From the NCBI GenBank assembly GCA_965219665.1, contig CBDCOD010000012.1, forward strand, positions 1-24,953: 24,953 nucleotides of DNA, written 5' to 3'. The notes under the pieces are model-generated. The model saw only the letters and a program-made list of their open reading frames with translations, was not told the DNA's origin and made no database searches. A program made the position numbers and the translations under genes. Each line of letters starts with the position of its first letter. The first letter of the stretch is position 1. Positions 1 through 9,500 of this stretch are shown in pieces. The DNA is from CBDCOD01 sp965219665 (GTDB lineage Bacteria; Pseudomonadota; Gammaproteobacteria; CAKMZV01).

Positions 1-1
1 C

Positions 2-565
2 TCGATGAGCTCCAACACCTCAGGCGAAGGCGACATTCGTGCGCAATTAGTGGATAACGATAGGGTCGATTGTATGATTGCTCTACCAGGGCAGTTGTTT
101 TATACCACGCAAATTCCTGTGTGTATTTGGTTTATAACCAAAAACAAAAAGCAGGACAACACCAAAGATTATCGCAACCGCACAGGCGAAACCTTGTTTA
201 TTGATGCGCGCAATATGGGCACAATGACCGATCGCACCCATAAAGAACTCACCACAGACGACATCAGCGAAATAGCCAAAACCTACCATGCATGGCGTGG
301 TGAAGCAAAAGATGGCGACTATCAAGACATCGCAGGCTACTGCAAAGCCGCTAAACTTGAAGACATCAAAGCCAATGACTATGTACTCACCCCAGGGCGC
401 TATGTGGGCGTAGCCGAAGAGGCAGATGACGGCATAGCCTTTGAAAGCAAAATGCAAGCGCTCACAAACACATTATTTGAACAAATGGGCAAGGCGGAAG
501 AACTGGACAAAGCCATCAAACAAAATCTACAAAAATTAGGTTATGGAGTAAAAAATGACAGTTAA
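2..565 (+). CDS. hsdM: Type I restriction-modification methyltransferase subunit HsdM, 3' part (5' end outside window)
   Basis: This is the C-terminal part of the N6-adenine methyltransferase subunit of a type I restriction-modification complex, which works with HsdS (specificity) and HsdR (cleavage). The reading frame is open to the left edge, so the ATG at position 5 is internal: the codons before and after it read S-M-S-S-N, matching the family segment 'GSMSSNxSGEGxIR'. Also visible are 'DCMIALPGQLFYTTQIPVC', the region just after the NPPF catalytic motif in this family, and the C-terminal 'YVLTPGRYVGV' followed by a helical tail ending 'LDKAIKQNLQKLGYGV'. The SAM-binding and NPPF motifs lie outside the window. 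The stop codon overlaps the next gene (fic remnant) by 11 bases, which indicates a common transcript. Identification is firm; whether the complete gene is intact cannot be judged. Confidence 0.93.
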   Translation, partial: SMSSNTSGEGDIRAQLVDNDRVDCMIALPGQLFYTTQIPVCIWFITKNKKQDNTKDYRNRTGETLFIDARNMGTMTDRTHKELTTDDISEIAKTYHAWRGEAKDGDYQDIAGYCKAAKLEDIKANDYVLTPGRYVGVAEEADDGIAFESKMQALTNTLFEQMGKAEELDKAIKQNLQKLGYGVKNDS

Positions 566-1130
566 ATATCATTATGAGAAATTCCCACCAGATATAAAAA
601 TTGATGCAGAGTTTGAGGCTATTCATCCATTTTTAGATGGTAATGGTCGAATAGGTAGAATGATTATCCCGTTGTATTTATGGAAGAAAGGCTTACTCAA
701 TGCACCTTCATTCTATATCAGTGAATATTTTGAACAAAACAAACAGCACTATTATGATGGCTTGCTTGCTGTATCTGCAAATAATGACTGGCTCAATTGG
801 TGCAAATTTTTTATGACTGCAATTGAACAACAGGCTAAAGAAAATTTACAACGAGCAACTGCGATTATTGATTATTACGAACAACTAAAAATCAAAATGC
901 CTGAAATGACTAAATCCGCACACGGCATTACCGCATTGGATTTTATTTTTAAAACAACATACTTTAATAGCACTAGCTTTTGTAAAAAAACCTGCATTCC
1001 AGAAGCAACTGCTAAAAGACTATTAAGAGTTTTTGAAAACAATGATTTATTAACATGCATTAAAGGTGCTGGAAGAATACCTAATTTTTATATATTTAAA
1101 AAACTTATTGATATTGCTGATGGAAAATAA
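555..1130 (+). pseudogene. fic: Fic/DOC-family protein with large internal deletion
   Basis: Fic enzymes transfer AMP or related groups to target proteins. Residues 24-35 read HPFLDGNGRIGR, the catalytic Fic core motif (HxFxDGNGRxxR). The following helices and a C-terminal winged-helix-like region ('CIPEATAKRLLRVFENNDLL') are normal for the long Fic proteins that often sit beside hsdM. The first 17 residues (MTVKYHYEKFPPDIKID) resemble the true N-terminus of such proteins, but the catalytic motif follows almost at once. In family members about 180 residues normally lie between them, including the inhibitory (S/T)xxxE(G/N) helix and the first Fic helices. I therefore read this as one gene with an internal deletion near positions 600-615 that happened to keep the frame. 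A spaced GGAG precedes the ATG, and the start overlaps the hsdM stop. Without the upstream fold the product is probably inactive. The alternative, a mini-Fic free of autoinhibition, is less likely. Confidence 0.8.
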
Positions 1131-1131
1131 T

Positions 1132-1208
1132 GTTGTCGCTCACTTATGCACCACAAAAACCGTAGTCGCTCACTTATGCATCCACAAAAACCGTAGTCGC
1201 TCACTTGT
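1132..1208 (+). repeat. Short tandem repeat, 30-31 bp, about 2.5 copies
   Basis: Units start at 1132, 1162 and 1193 and share the core GTAGTCGCTCACTTATGCA followed by CCACAAAAACC. The third unit breaks off after GTAGTCGCTCACTT. The array begins right after the fic stop codon and ends where an hsdM-like tail resumes, so it sits on a recombination junction. Function unknown. Confidence 0.7.
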
Positions 1209-1293
1209 GAAACTACATATAAAGCAAATGGAACAATCTGATAACTTAGATACACAAATCAAAAACAATTTGAGGGTGTTGGATTATGAATAA
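1207..1293 (+). pseudogene. Relic of a second hsdM 3' end
   Basis: About 28 codons read 'KQMEQSDNLDTQIKNNLRVL' then DYE and a stop. This resembles the extreme C-terminus of HsdM; the intact copy at 480-565 ends 'EELDKAIKQNLQKLGYGV'. The stop overlaps the hsdS ATG (ATGAATAA), the normal coupling of hsdM to hsdS. The rest of this second hsdM is missing. The simplest reading is that the hsdM-hsdS boundary is original and that hsdM-fic plus the 31-bp repeats were joined to it by a deletion or recombination event. The resemblance is short and rests on context as well as sequence. Confidence 0.55.
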
Positions 1294-1949
1294 GGGATGG
1301 AAAGAAGTTGTACTTGGAGACCTTATCTAAACTTCAATTGGTGGAGGCTATGCACCAAAACGTGAAGAACCCTCAGTTTTGGAATGGCGAATATCCTTGG
1401 TTGTCAAAGTAAAGGACATTTAAGGAATTACAGACTATAAAGGATTCGACAGGTATTTCTTGAAGAAGAATTACAGAATAAGGTTGAAAAAAGTAGCACT
1501 AAACTTCGTAATAAGGATATCTTAAATGCAATGACAGTTTCAGCCAGATGATGGACGTGTTGGAAGCATTAGTAAGTTCTGAAGAACCAATGGCTTGTTA
1601 AACCAATCTTGTTTGGTAGATTTGATGTAATTATGACAAGGCAATCTTAATGATGAGTTTTTATTACTTATGTTCTAAGTCAGCTCTATTTACACTTAAG
1701 CTTGATTTCATGGCACGGAGCTGTGTTTGGTACAACCTTACTTGAAAGAAACATTCCAAATAGAGTAATTGTAAATGCCATTCCCCCACTACCAGAACAA
1801 AAAGCCATTGCCCATATTTTAGGCAAATTAGATGACAAAATAGAGCTTAACCGCCAGATGAACCAAACCTTAGAGGATATGGCACAGGCGCTATTTCAAA
1901 GCTGGTTTGTCGATTTTGATCCTGTGCATGCCAAAGCCGCCCTAAAACA
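1286..1949 (+). pseudogene. hsdS: Type I restriction specificity subunit HsdS, decayed first half
   Basis: HsdS carries two target-recognition domains (TRDs) that read the two halves of the target site. The ATG at 1286 starts 'MNKGWKEVVLGDLI', a typical HsdS N-terminus, but codon 15 is TAA. Downstream codons still spell family-like pieces in changing frames: TSIGGGYAPKREEPS, then WNGEYPWLS in another frame, then 'STKLRNKDILNAMTVSA'. Several frameshifts and stops separate them. From about 1702 the frame is open again with the first conserved region, 'IPPLPEQKAIAHILGKLDDK' followed by MNQTLEDMAQALFQSWFVDFDP. The second TRD is absent; the gene runs into the DUF559 cassette at 1950. No full-length HsdS can be made, so this left-hand RM system needs another HsdS or is dead. 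Confidence 0.85.
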
Positions 1950-2691
1950 CTCCACCCTTGAGGGGGAGTCGGAGAATCAAGGGCGCAGCCCGCAGATGAT
2001 CCGGTGGGGGGAGGAGTCGGAGAATCAAGGGCGCAGCCCGCAGATGCTCCGGTGGGGGGAGGAGTCGGAGAATCAAGGGCGTAGCCCGCAGATGCTCCGG
2101 TGGGGGGAGGAGTCGGAGAATCAAGGGCGCAGCCCGCAGATGCTCCGGTGGGGGGAGATAAAACGCCAATACACCCAACAAGCCCAAACCTACAGCAAAG
2201 CACTACGCCAAAATCTAACCAATGCAGAAAGGTTACTATGGCACTATTTACGCAACAAACAATTAGACGGCTATAAATTCAGACGCCAACAAGCCATGGG
2301 GAACTACATTGTTGACTTTGTCTGCCTATCAAAAAAAATAATCATAGAACTGGACGGCGGACAACATCAAGAACAACAAAGCTACGACTCACAACGCGAC
2401 AATTTTTTGCAACAACAAGGCTATAAGGTACTACGCTTTTGGAACAACGACGTATTTAACAACTGCTTTGGCGTATTAGAAAAAATATACGCCGAGTTAG
2501 TAGAAATAAACTCCACCCTTGAGGGGGAGTCGGAGAATCAAGGGCGCAGCCCGCAGATGATCCGGTGGGGGGAGAAAAGACAACAACTCTGTCCCCCCAC
2601 CGCATCGTGCTGCGTTGCACTCGCACTCTGCGACTCCCCCTCAAGGGGTACCAATCTTAAAAAAATAAATACTTTTAAGTATTTGAAATAA
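1702..2691 (+). CDS. Fused open frame: HsdS conserved region + 16-aa repeats + DUF559 endonuclease domain
   Basis: One 329-codon open frame (first possible start is a TTG inside hsdS) joins three parts. Residues 1-82 are the HsdS central conserved region. Residues 89-152 are four copies of a 16-residue repeat, ESENQGRSPQMLRWGE. Residues 153-269 are a DUF559 domain, a Vsr-like PD-(D/E)XK nuclease fold: AERLLWHYLRNKQLDGYKF, then YIVDFVCL, the catalytic-looking IIELDGGQH and the closing VLRFWNNDVF. A fifth repeat copy and read-through of an inverted repeat end the frame. DUF559 proteins are usually free-standing, about 110-130 aa. Here the position where a start codon would be expected is ATA (2158), so the domain can only be made as part of the fusion or from an upstream start. 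There is no ribosome site at the TTG, so expression is doubtful. The nuclease domain itself looks intact. Confidence 0.7.
   Translation: MISWHGAVFGTTLLERNIPNRVIVNAIPPLPEQKAIAHILGKLDDKIELNRQMNQTLEDMAQALFQSWFVDFDPVHAKAALKHSTLEGESENQGRSPQMIRWGEESENQGRSPQMLRWGEESENQGRSPQMLRWGEESENQGRSPQMLRWGEIKRQYTQQAQTYSKALRQNLTNAERLLWHYLRNKQLDGYKFRRQQAMGNYIVDFVCLSKKIIIELDGGQHQEQQSYDSQRDNFLQQQGYKVLRFWNNDVFNNCFGVLEKIYAELVEINSTLEGESENQGRSPQMIRWGEKRQQLCPPTASCCVALALCDSPSRGTNLKKINTFKYLK
1950..2574 (+). mobile_element. DUF559 cassette bounded by 64-bp perfect direct repeats
   Basis: Positions 1950-2013 and 2511-2574 are identical over 64 bases, beginning CTCCACCCTTGAGGGG and ending CCGGTGGGGGGAG. Between them lie three more 48-bp repeat units and the DUF559 nuclease domain. 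The whole block is a multiple of three and open in the hsdS frame. It sits in the linker after SWFVDFDP, where this HsdS family tolerates length variation. Repeats flanking an endonuclease gene suggest an element that spreads with help from its nuclease, but no transposase, inverted ends or target duplication is visible. That it moves as a unit is inference. Confidence 0.55.
1966..2157 (+). repeat. Tandem array of four 48-bp units, in frame
   Basis: Four back-to-back 48-bp units encode ESENQGRSPQMIRWGE once and ESENQGRSPQMLRWGE three times. The first unit has ATGATCCGG where the others have ATGCTCCGG; a single base differs in the third (CGTAGC for CGCAGC). The fifth, separate copy at 2527-2574 matches the first unit, so units 2-4 look like a later local expansion. 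Confidence 0.9.
2592..2646 (-). repeat. Inverted relative of the cassette repeat with a different core
   Basis: Read on the minus strand, this element starts CCTTGAGGGGGAGTCG and ends CGGTGGGGGGA, the same ends as the direct repeats at 1950 and 2511. Its middle (AGAGTGCGAGTGCAACGCAG) is different. It lies 18 bases after the right direct repeat in the opposite orientation, so the two can pair through their G-rich and C-rich ends. It probably belongs to the same dispersed repeat family. Confidence 0.75.
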
Positions 2692-2949
2692 CAAATCTTT
2701 TTAAAATCAAATGGCTTTTGGGTGGAGATTTGGTGGAAATTTTCGTGCAACCGTGCATTTGCACCACCTGTGTTTCACATATATGTGTAGTATATGAAAA
2801 TTATAACAGGTATCACAACAATAGTGCTTTTTGTACTTCTTTCTTTTAATGGCGCGGCAAAATAGCCCCTGTGGGTTAATTCCGAAGACATTATAGACTT
2901 CTCATTTTTAAGGTGCGTCAGCATACCTATTCTCAAACAACGGAACGCA

Positions 2950-3096
2950 ATGAAAAAAGACACTTTCTATTTTCCACACGATTACAACGCTGCCTCTGAT
3001 GAAAAGATAGAGAAACTGCTTTTCGAACTTGGTAATGAAGGCTATGGTATTTATTGGAGAATTATTGAAATGCTCTATCAAAATAACCGGAGTTAG
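2950..3096 (+). pseudogene. DUF4373 (Lin1244/Lin1753-like) phage replication-type protein, N-terminal fragment
   Basis: A 48-codon frame reads MKKDTFYFPHDYNAASDEK, then IEKLLFELGNEGYGIYWRII, then EMLYQNN. This is the start of the DUF4373 domain, found at the N-terminus of phage and integrative-element replication or DNA-binding proteins that normally exceed 200 aa. A weak ribosome site (CGGAAC) precedes the ATG. After EMLYQNN the gene is cut: the sequence continues as the 3' end of a giant NHL/cadherin gene, and the stop codon comes from the junction. The same domain start recurs in diverged form at 14917-15007. The fragment is too short to be functional. Confidence 0.75.
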
Positions 3097-3293
3097 TTGT
3101 GACAGTTACCGCTGCGGTAGCACAAGCTGCCAGCAGTGGTGGCGGTGGTGGCGGTGGCGACAGCAGCGGCGGCGGCGGTGGCGGGGGTGGCTGTAGCTTG
3201 CAGTCTGAATCAGGCGCAATAGACTGGACGCTATGGTTGCTTGCTCTATTGAGTTTAGCTGCACTGCGCGGCTATCGCCGCAGGGTATCTTAG
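3092..3293 (+). pseudogene. 3' remnant of a third giant NHL/cadherin surface-protein gene
   Basis: From TTAGTTGTGACAGTTACCG onward this matches the end of the gene at 3508-10221 (compare 10050-10212) almost base for base. It encodes VTVTAAVAQAASS, a long Gly-rich stretch interrupted by DSS, then GGCSLQSESGAIDWTLWLLA and a basic tail. Everything upstream of the last 65 or so codons is gone; the DUF4373 fragment abuts it. It is evidence that the array once held at least one more copy. The poly-Gly linker is longer than in the two full genes, as expected for slippage in GGC/GGT/GGG triplets. Confidence 0.8.
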
Positions 3294-3344
3294 ATGAAAG
3301 GGCAGAAATGCCGTTTTATGTGACACAATTGCCATTCATGCTCA

Positions 3345-3365
3345 AAAGCAGCCTGAATAGATGGC
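3345..3365 (+). repeat. Small hairpin upstream of giant gene 1
   Basis: GCAGCC and GGCTGC form a 6-bp stem around a 9-base loop. No T-run follows, so it is not a convincing terminator. A second weak hairpin, GGCA-GAAA-TGCC followed by GTTTT, lies just upstream (about 3301-3318) and could end transcription coming from the left. Confidence 0.3.
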
Positions 3366-3422
3366 TGCAATGTTTGCTGCGACACATTTTCCTAACTGTT
3401 CGCACCAAATAGTATCGTATGG

Positions 3423-3451
3423 TTGTGTTACAATCCTATTAATATATATAT
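3423..3451 (+). promoter_or_regulatory. Possible sigma-70 promoter for the giant genes
   Basis: TTGTGT (3423-3428) is followed after 16 bases by TATATA in an AT-rich run. The match to consensus is moderate and the alternating AT run allows other registers. It lies about 57-85 bases upstream of the 3508 start. The 43-bp gap between the two giant genes has no room for a comparable promoter, so the second gene is probably read from this one. Confidence 0.35.
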
Positions 3452-3507
3452 TTATAGAACAACGAATCCATTCATTTCATTCATATCAATAATCACACAG
3501 AACTATT

Positions 3508-6500
3508 ATGCATACGACCAATACACATAGCAGTACATTTAACAATACACTGTATTCCATCCAAAAACGCTTAGTTTTCTTGCTCTGCATAGTATCGGCA
3601 TTGATGTCGGCATCGCTGTGGTCAATGACAGCAAGTGCAGCTGCGCCAGTTGCTTTAAGCCATATTTTGTCTGTACACACCTACGCAGGGGGTGGGAGTG
3701 GTCCTGACAGCACCTCCGATGGCGACAGCACCCAAACCGCGCGGTTTGATCAACCCAATGGGCTTAGAGTAGCACCGGATGGGCGCCTCTTTGTCACAGA
3801 CCGTGATCGCTTACGCGTGGTGAGCGCGGATGGCAGCACGGTATCCACCTACGCTGGTGGCGGCAGCGTGGATATAGATAGCGCCAGCACCGCCAATATT
3901 CGTTTTCGCGAACTCCAAGACGTAGCTATTCACCCCGATGGACGCGTGTTTGTTTTAGATGGAGACATCGCCTCTGGGCATCGCGTGTATGTTATTGACC
4001 CAACTGGCAGCACCGCCTCTGTCTATGCGGGCGGGGGATCAATTGGTAACTTTGCTGGCAGTTTTGCAGATGGTGCCAGCACTACCACTGCGCGCTTTGA
4101 CCGACCTTTGGGGATGGCGCTTCGCTCTGATGGACGGCTTTTCATTGCTGATACAGACAACCATCGCATTCGCGTCATCAGCGCGGATGGCGCCACCGTT
4201 TCTACCTATGCAGGCAATGGCAATCCAGGATTGGTTGATGGCGATGCGGATACGGCTGAGTTTAACGGTCCTGTCAGTTTGGCATTTGCTACCGATGGGC
4301 GCCTCTTTGTCGGCGATGGCGACAACCGCCGCATTCGGGTGATTAGTGCCGATGGCAATACGGTTTCCACCTACGCCGGTCGCGGTGCCACTGGCGAAAC
4401 AGGAGAAGGTGCACCATTCCCGCCCGCTGATAGCATTGATTTTTTTGATGTTGCCTATATTGCTATTACCACCGATGGGCGCATTCTAGTCAGCGATGAT
4501 GGCTCTTATAACATTCGGGTCATCAGCGCAGATGGCAGCCGTATTTCTGTGTATGCAGGCGCTAATGGAGTCGGCCCTGGCAACATAAGAGGAATTGTCT
4601 CTAACCCCTTAAATGAAGGGTTTCCTGCTGCAGAGGCGGGTTTTGGATTCCCTAGAGGCATCGCTATTGACGCGACTGGGCGGGTATTTGTCGCCAATCT
4701 TGATTTTGACTTAGTGAGCGTTATTGCCCCCAGTTTGGCAGTGGCAGATATCCCCCCTGCGCAATTAAGCGCTGCACAGCAAGTACGCGGAGCAAGGCTC
4801 TTCAGCGCTGGCGTGGTGCAATCCCTATTTAGCGATGCGGATGGGAGCACCTTAAGCTACAGCTTGGTCGAAACCAGTTCGGCGACGGCTGTATCCTTTG
4901 CCATTGATAGCGTCAGTGGCGCTATCACCTACCTTCAGCCCACAGAGGCGCTGGCTAATACGCAAACACTGGTGATTGCCGCCAGTGATGAGCAAGGCAC
5001 AGCTACTTCCCGTCTGACGGTTATTTCTGAACCTTTGAGCAACTACCCGCCCCAGTTTCGTTTATCCACCAGTGCCCTCACGCGCGCAGAAGGGTTTGCA
5101 GACCCCATAACCATTACTATCAATGACCCAGATGATGGGGATGCGGACGGTATAGAGCAGCCGATTACATACAGCCTGCGCATAGACCCTAATGACTTAT
5201 TGGCGCCTTTTGCAACATTTGCGATTGACCCACAATCAGGCACAATCACCATTACCAGTATCAGCGGCGTAGGCGCGTTTGGCAATATAACCGTTCGGGT
5301 TATTGCTGATGATGGCAGTAACAGCCATAGTGAGTCCGAACAAAGCTTTACCCTCACTGTAACCCAAGTGAATAACACCCCGCCTGTGGTAGCTCCAAGC
5401 CTGCGCACTGTGCGCACCTATGCAGGCAGCGGTGTTAGCGATTTTGCAGATGGTAGCGCCCTGACAGCACAATTCAACTCTCCAGGCGGTATTGCTCGGG
5501 CAGCCGATGGACGCCTCTTTGTTGCAGATACTTTCAATCACCGTATTCGCGTCATTAGTGCCGATGGTGCGACTGTTTCCACTTATGCAGGTGATGGCGT
5601 TCAGAACTTTGCAGATGGCAGCACCAGCACGGCACGCTTTGTCCAACCTCAAGGCGTTGCCGTGGCAGCTGATGGCCGCCTCTTTGTTGCAGATGAGGGC
5701 AATCACCGTATTCGCGTCATTAGTGCCGATGGTGCTACCGTCTCTACTTATGCAGGCAGTGGTGCCTTTGGCTTCGCAGATGGCAGCACCAGCACGGCAC
5801 GCTTTGATTCTCCACCAGGTATTGCCGTGGCAGCCGATGGCCGCATCTTTGTTGCAGATGGTTTTTTCAATCACCGTATTCGCGTCATTAGTGCCGATGG
5901 TGCTACCGTCTCTACTTATGCAGGCAGTAGTGCTAGCTTCGCCAATGGCAGCGCCACCACCACCGCCCGCTTTGATACGCCAAGCGGCGTTGCTCTGGCA
6001 GCCGATGGGCGCGTCTTTGTTGCAGATACTGTCAATCACCGCATTCGCGTGATTAGTGCCGATGGTGCGACTGTTTCCACTTATGCAGGTGATGGCATTG
6101 AGAGCTTTGCAGATGGCAGCACGACCACCGCTCGCTTTAATAACCCAACCGATCTTGTAGTTGCCTCCGATGGTCGCGTCTTTGTTGCTGATACGGGTAA
6201 CAGTCGGATTCGCGTGATTAGTGCCGATGGTGCCTCTGTCTCTACCTATGCAGGTAGTGGTGCAACTGCCCAAACCAATGAGCCTCAAGCATTACAAGCC
6301 GCTCTTGATATAGATTTAGCCACTCCGCGAAGAATGACGCTTGCGCCGGATGGACGCCTCTTTTTCACTGACACAGATAGCCATCGTATTCGCGTGATTG
6401 AAGTCGTTTCCTCAACTTCTGAAAACTTTGGCTTTGTTACCTTAGGCACTGGATTTCAAGGAGCTGGAACGCGCGTTATTAGCGCACAAAACCTATTTTT

Positions 6501-9500
6501 TGATGCAGAAGCTAATGACTTAACCTTCAGCATTCTCTCTGGTAATGAGGACGGCTTATTTGCCATCGATGCAGCCAGTGGCAGGGTTACGCTGGTAGAC
6601 AGTTTAACCGATACACAAGCAGGGACCAATACGCTGGTTATCCAGGCACAAGATCTTGCTGGCAGCGCCACCGTAACCCTTACCATCGTAGTGGAAGAGG
6701 TGAACCATCCTCCCACGTTCGCCCTGCCTGCCAGCACTTTGGCATTAGATGAAGATTTCGGCACTAATACCGATATTGTGGTAGTGAATCCCGATGATGG
6801 GGATGCCGCGATTGAGCAAACACTGACTTATAGTATTTTTACTAACAATCTTCAGCCTGCAGCGTTGGCTGCATTGGTTAGTATAGCCATTAGCACTGAA
6901 ACAGGCGCGGTTACCCTGAGCAGTGTGGACAATGCTTTTGGTGAGGTGACGCTCACTGTACAAGTAGACGACTCTTCTGACACCGATAACACCGCACAAC
7001 AAACTTTTTTATTGCGCATCAATAGCGTGAATGATGCACCACGTTTTACGCTATCGGATGCAGCAATCACCTTAGAGGAAGAGTTTAGCGAAAACACCAG
7101 CATCACCGTGAGCAGCAGCGATGATGGGGATGGCACCAACCAGCCACTTACTTATGGCATTAGCCCTGCCAGTACAGACTTTGCTACACTGGCTATTGAC
7201 GCACAATCTGGCGCAGTAACCATCAATTCTATAGCCGATGGCTTTGGCTCAGCGGTGATTACGGTCACTGTGGATGATGCCTCTGCTACCAATAATGTGG
7301 CAACCCAAACTTTTATGCTAACCGTTAGTAATGTGAACGATGCCCCCAACTTGACCCTAAGCACCAACGTATTAACCTTGAACGAGGATTTTGGCTCCAA
7401 TGTGGTGGCTATTATTGAAAATGCTGACGATGGGGATGGCACCAATCAAGTCCTATCCTATAGCGTGAGCAGCAACAATGTCGGCTTTAGCACACTGACT
7501 ATCAATCCACAATCAGGGAGACTTACCTTGACCAGTATAGCGGATGCTTTTGGTGAGGCAACCCTTACCATAACGGTGACTGATTCTTCTGCTACCAACA
7601 ATGAGGCAACCCAAGTCCTTAGATTACGAGTACTCTCTGTGAATGACCCGCCTGCCTTTTCCCTCTCTACGACCACACTGAGGCTCACTGAGGACTTTAC
7701 TCAAGCAATAACTGTATCGGTGGTGAACCCAAATGATGGTGATGATGACATGGAGCAAACTTTAACCTATAGCATATCACCGGTTAGTTTAGGGGTGGTT
7801 GCTATAAGCTTTGATGCCAATTCAGGTCAAGTAATTCTCAATAGCGTTGCTGATGCCAATAGCATTAACCCGATTCTGTTTGAAATAACTGCGAATGATG
7901 GTGGCGCGCTCAATAATCTATTCTCGCAGGCATTTACCCTTGAGATTGAGCCTGTGGATGACCCGGGGAATGACCCGCCTAATGTTGTGCTGTCAACTGC
8001 TGTGCTCACGCTGGATGAAGATTTTGGCAGTGCTTCTATAACTGTGGTGAGTAGCGATGACGGGGATGGCACCAATCAACCTTTGACTTATAGCATAAGC
8101 CCCAATAATATCGGTTTTGCAACGATTTCTATTGATAGCAACTCAGGCGCTATAACCCTGAGTAGTGTCGATAACCAATTTGGGCAAGCCACGTTGTTTG
8201 TGACGGTGGATGACTCTGATCCTGAGGATAATCTTTCAATCATACAGGTTGTTGTTAGGGCACGTTCTGTAAACGATGTGCCCGCTTTTACCTTATCACG
8301 AACGGCGCTGACGCTGGATGAAGATTTTGGCAGGGCAACAGTCAACGTAGCCAGTAGTGATGACGGTGATAATGGCGTACAAACCCTCTCTTATACTATC
8401 AGCACAATGAATGTTGGTTTTGCCACATTAACGATTGATAGCGCGTCAGGTGAAGTGCGTCTTTCGAGTGTGCTTAATGCTATTGGATCAGCGGCGATTA
8501 CGGTAACGGTAGATGACTCTTCTGCTACCAATAATGTGGCAACACAGACCTTTACTTTGACAGTTAATGAGGTGAATGATCCACCCGTTTTTGCACTGTC
8601 AACTGCTGTGCTGACCCTGAATGAGGATTTTGGAACCAATACGAGTATTAGCGTGGTGAGTGCAAATGATGGCGACAATGGCGATCAAGTGATTACTTAT
8701 CGTATTAATCCTACTAATACCGGATTTGCTACTTTAGCAATTGATGCGCAAACAGGGGAGGTTACTATAAGCAGTGTCGCTAATGGATTTGGGAGTGCAG
8801 TCATTACAGTGATAGCAGAAGATGATGGTGGCGGCGATGCCAACCAGTCAACCCAAACCTTTATGCTGACTGTGCTGGATGTGGTTGATAGTGTGTTAGC
8901 ACAGCGCATTAGTGTGTATGCAGGACAGATTGGGGTTAATGCCTTAGTCAATGGAAGCTCCTCTACTGCACGATTTGACACGCCTAAAGGGCTTGCATTA
9001 CGAGCAGATGGTAGCCTCCTGATTGTGGATTCAGGCAATAACGTTATCCGCTTGATTAGTGCCGATGGTGCTACTGTGTCAACGTACCCAGATAGCAGTG
9101 CTACCAGTACGTTTAGTCAACTGGCAGATATTGCTACTACTGTGGACGGGCGTGTGTTTGTGGCAGATAGCGGCGCGCGGCAAATTTTGGTTATCAGCGC
9201 AGATGGCTCCACCATTTCTGTGTATGCAGGCAGTGGTATTTCCGGTTCTGAGAATGGCAATAGTTTAGCGACTGCGCAATTCATTGAGCCGGTTAGCCTT
9301 GCCGTTACTGAGGATGGACGTTTATTTATTGGCGATGTGGGCAGCAATCGGATTCGTGTTATCAATGCTAATAGCAGTACTGTCTCTACCTATTTTGATG
9401 GAGATGGTCGCTTTGTACCTAACGATATTAGTATTGCCGCAGATGGTCGTATATTTGTAGCAGATACCGACAATAACCGTATTGCAGTGATCAATGCTGC

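Noticed and set aside
1132..1208. CRISPR or integron site from the 31-bp repeats
   Set aside because: The copies are directly adjacent with no spacers, and no integrase or cas gene is present.
2775..2963. 62-codon minus-strand frame before the DUF4373 fragment
   Set aside because: No ribosome site, no recognisable composition, and it overlaps the start of the plus-strand gene fragment.
5236..6288. 350-codon open frame antisense to giant gene 1, and its twin at 12008-13054
   Set aside because: Both are antisense to tandem propeller blades. The repeated codons lack stops in that frame, so one repeat period opens the whole stretch. No ribosome site and no protein-like domain.
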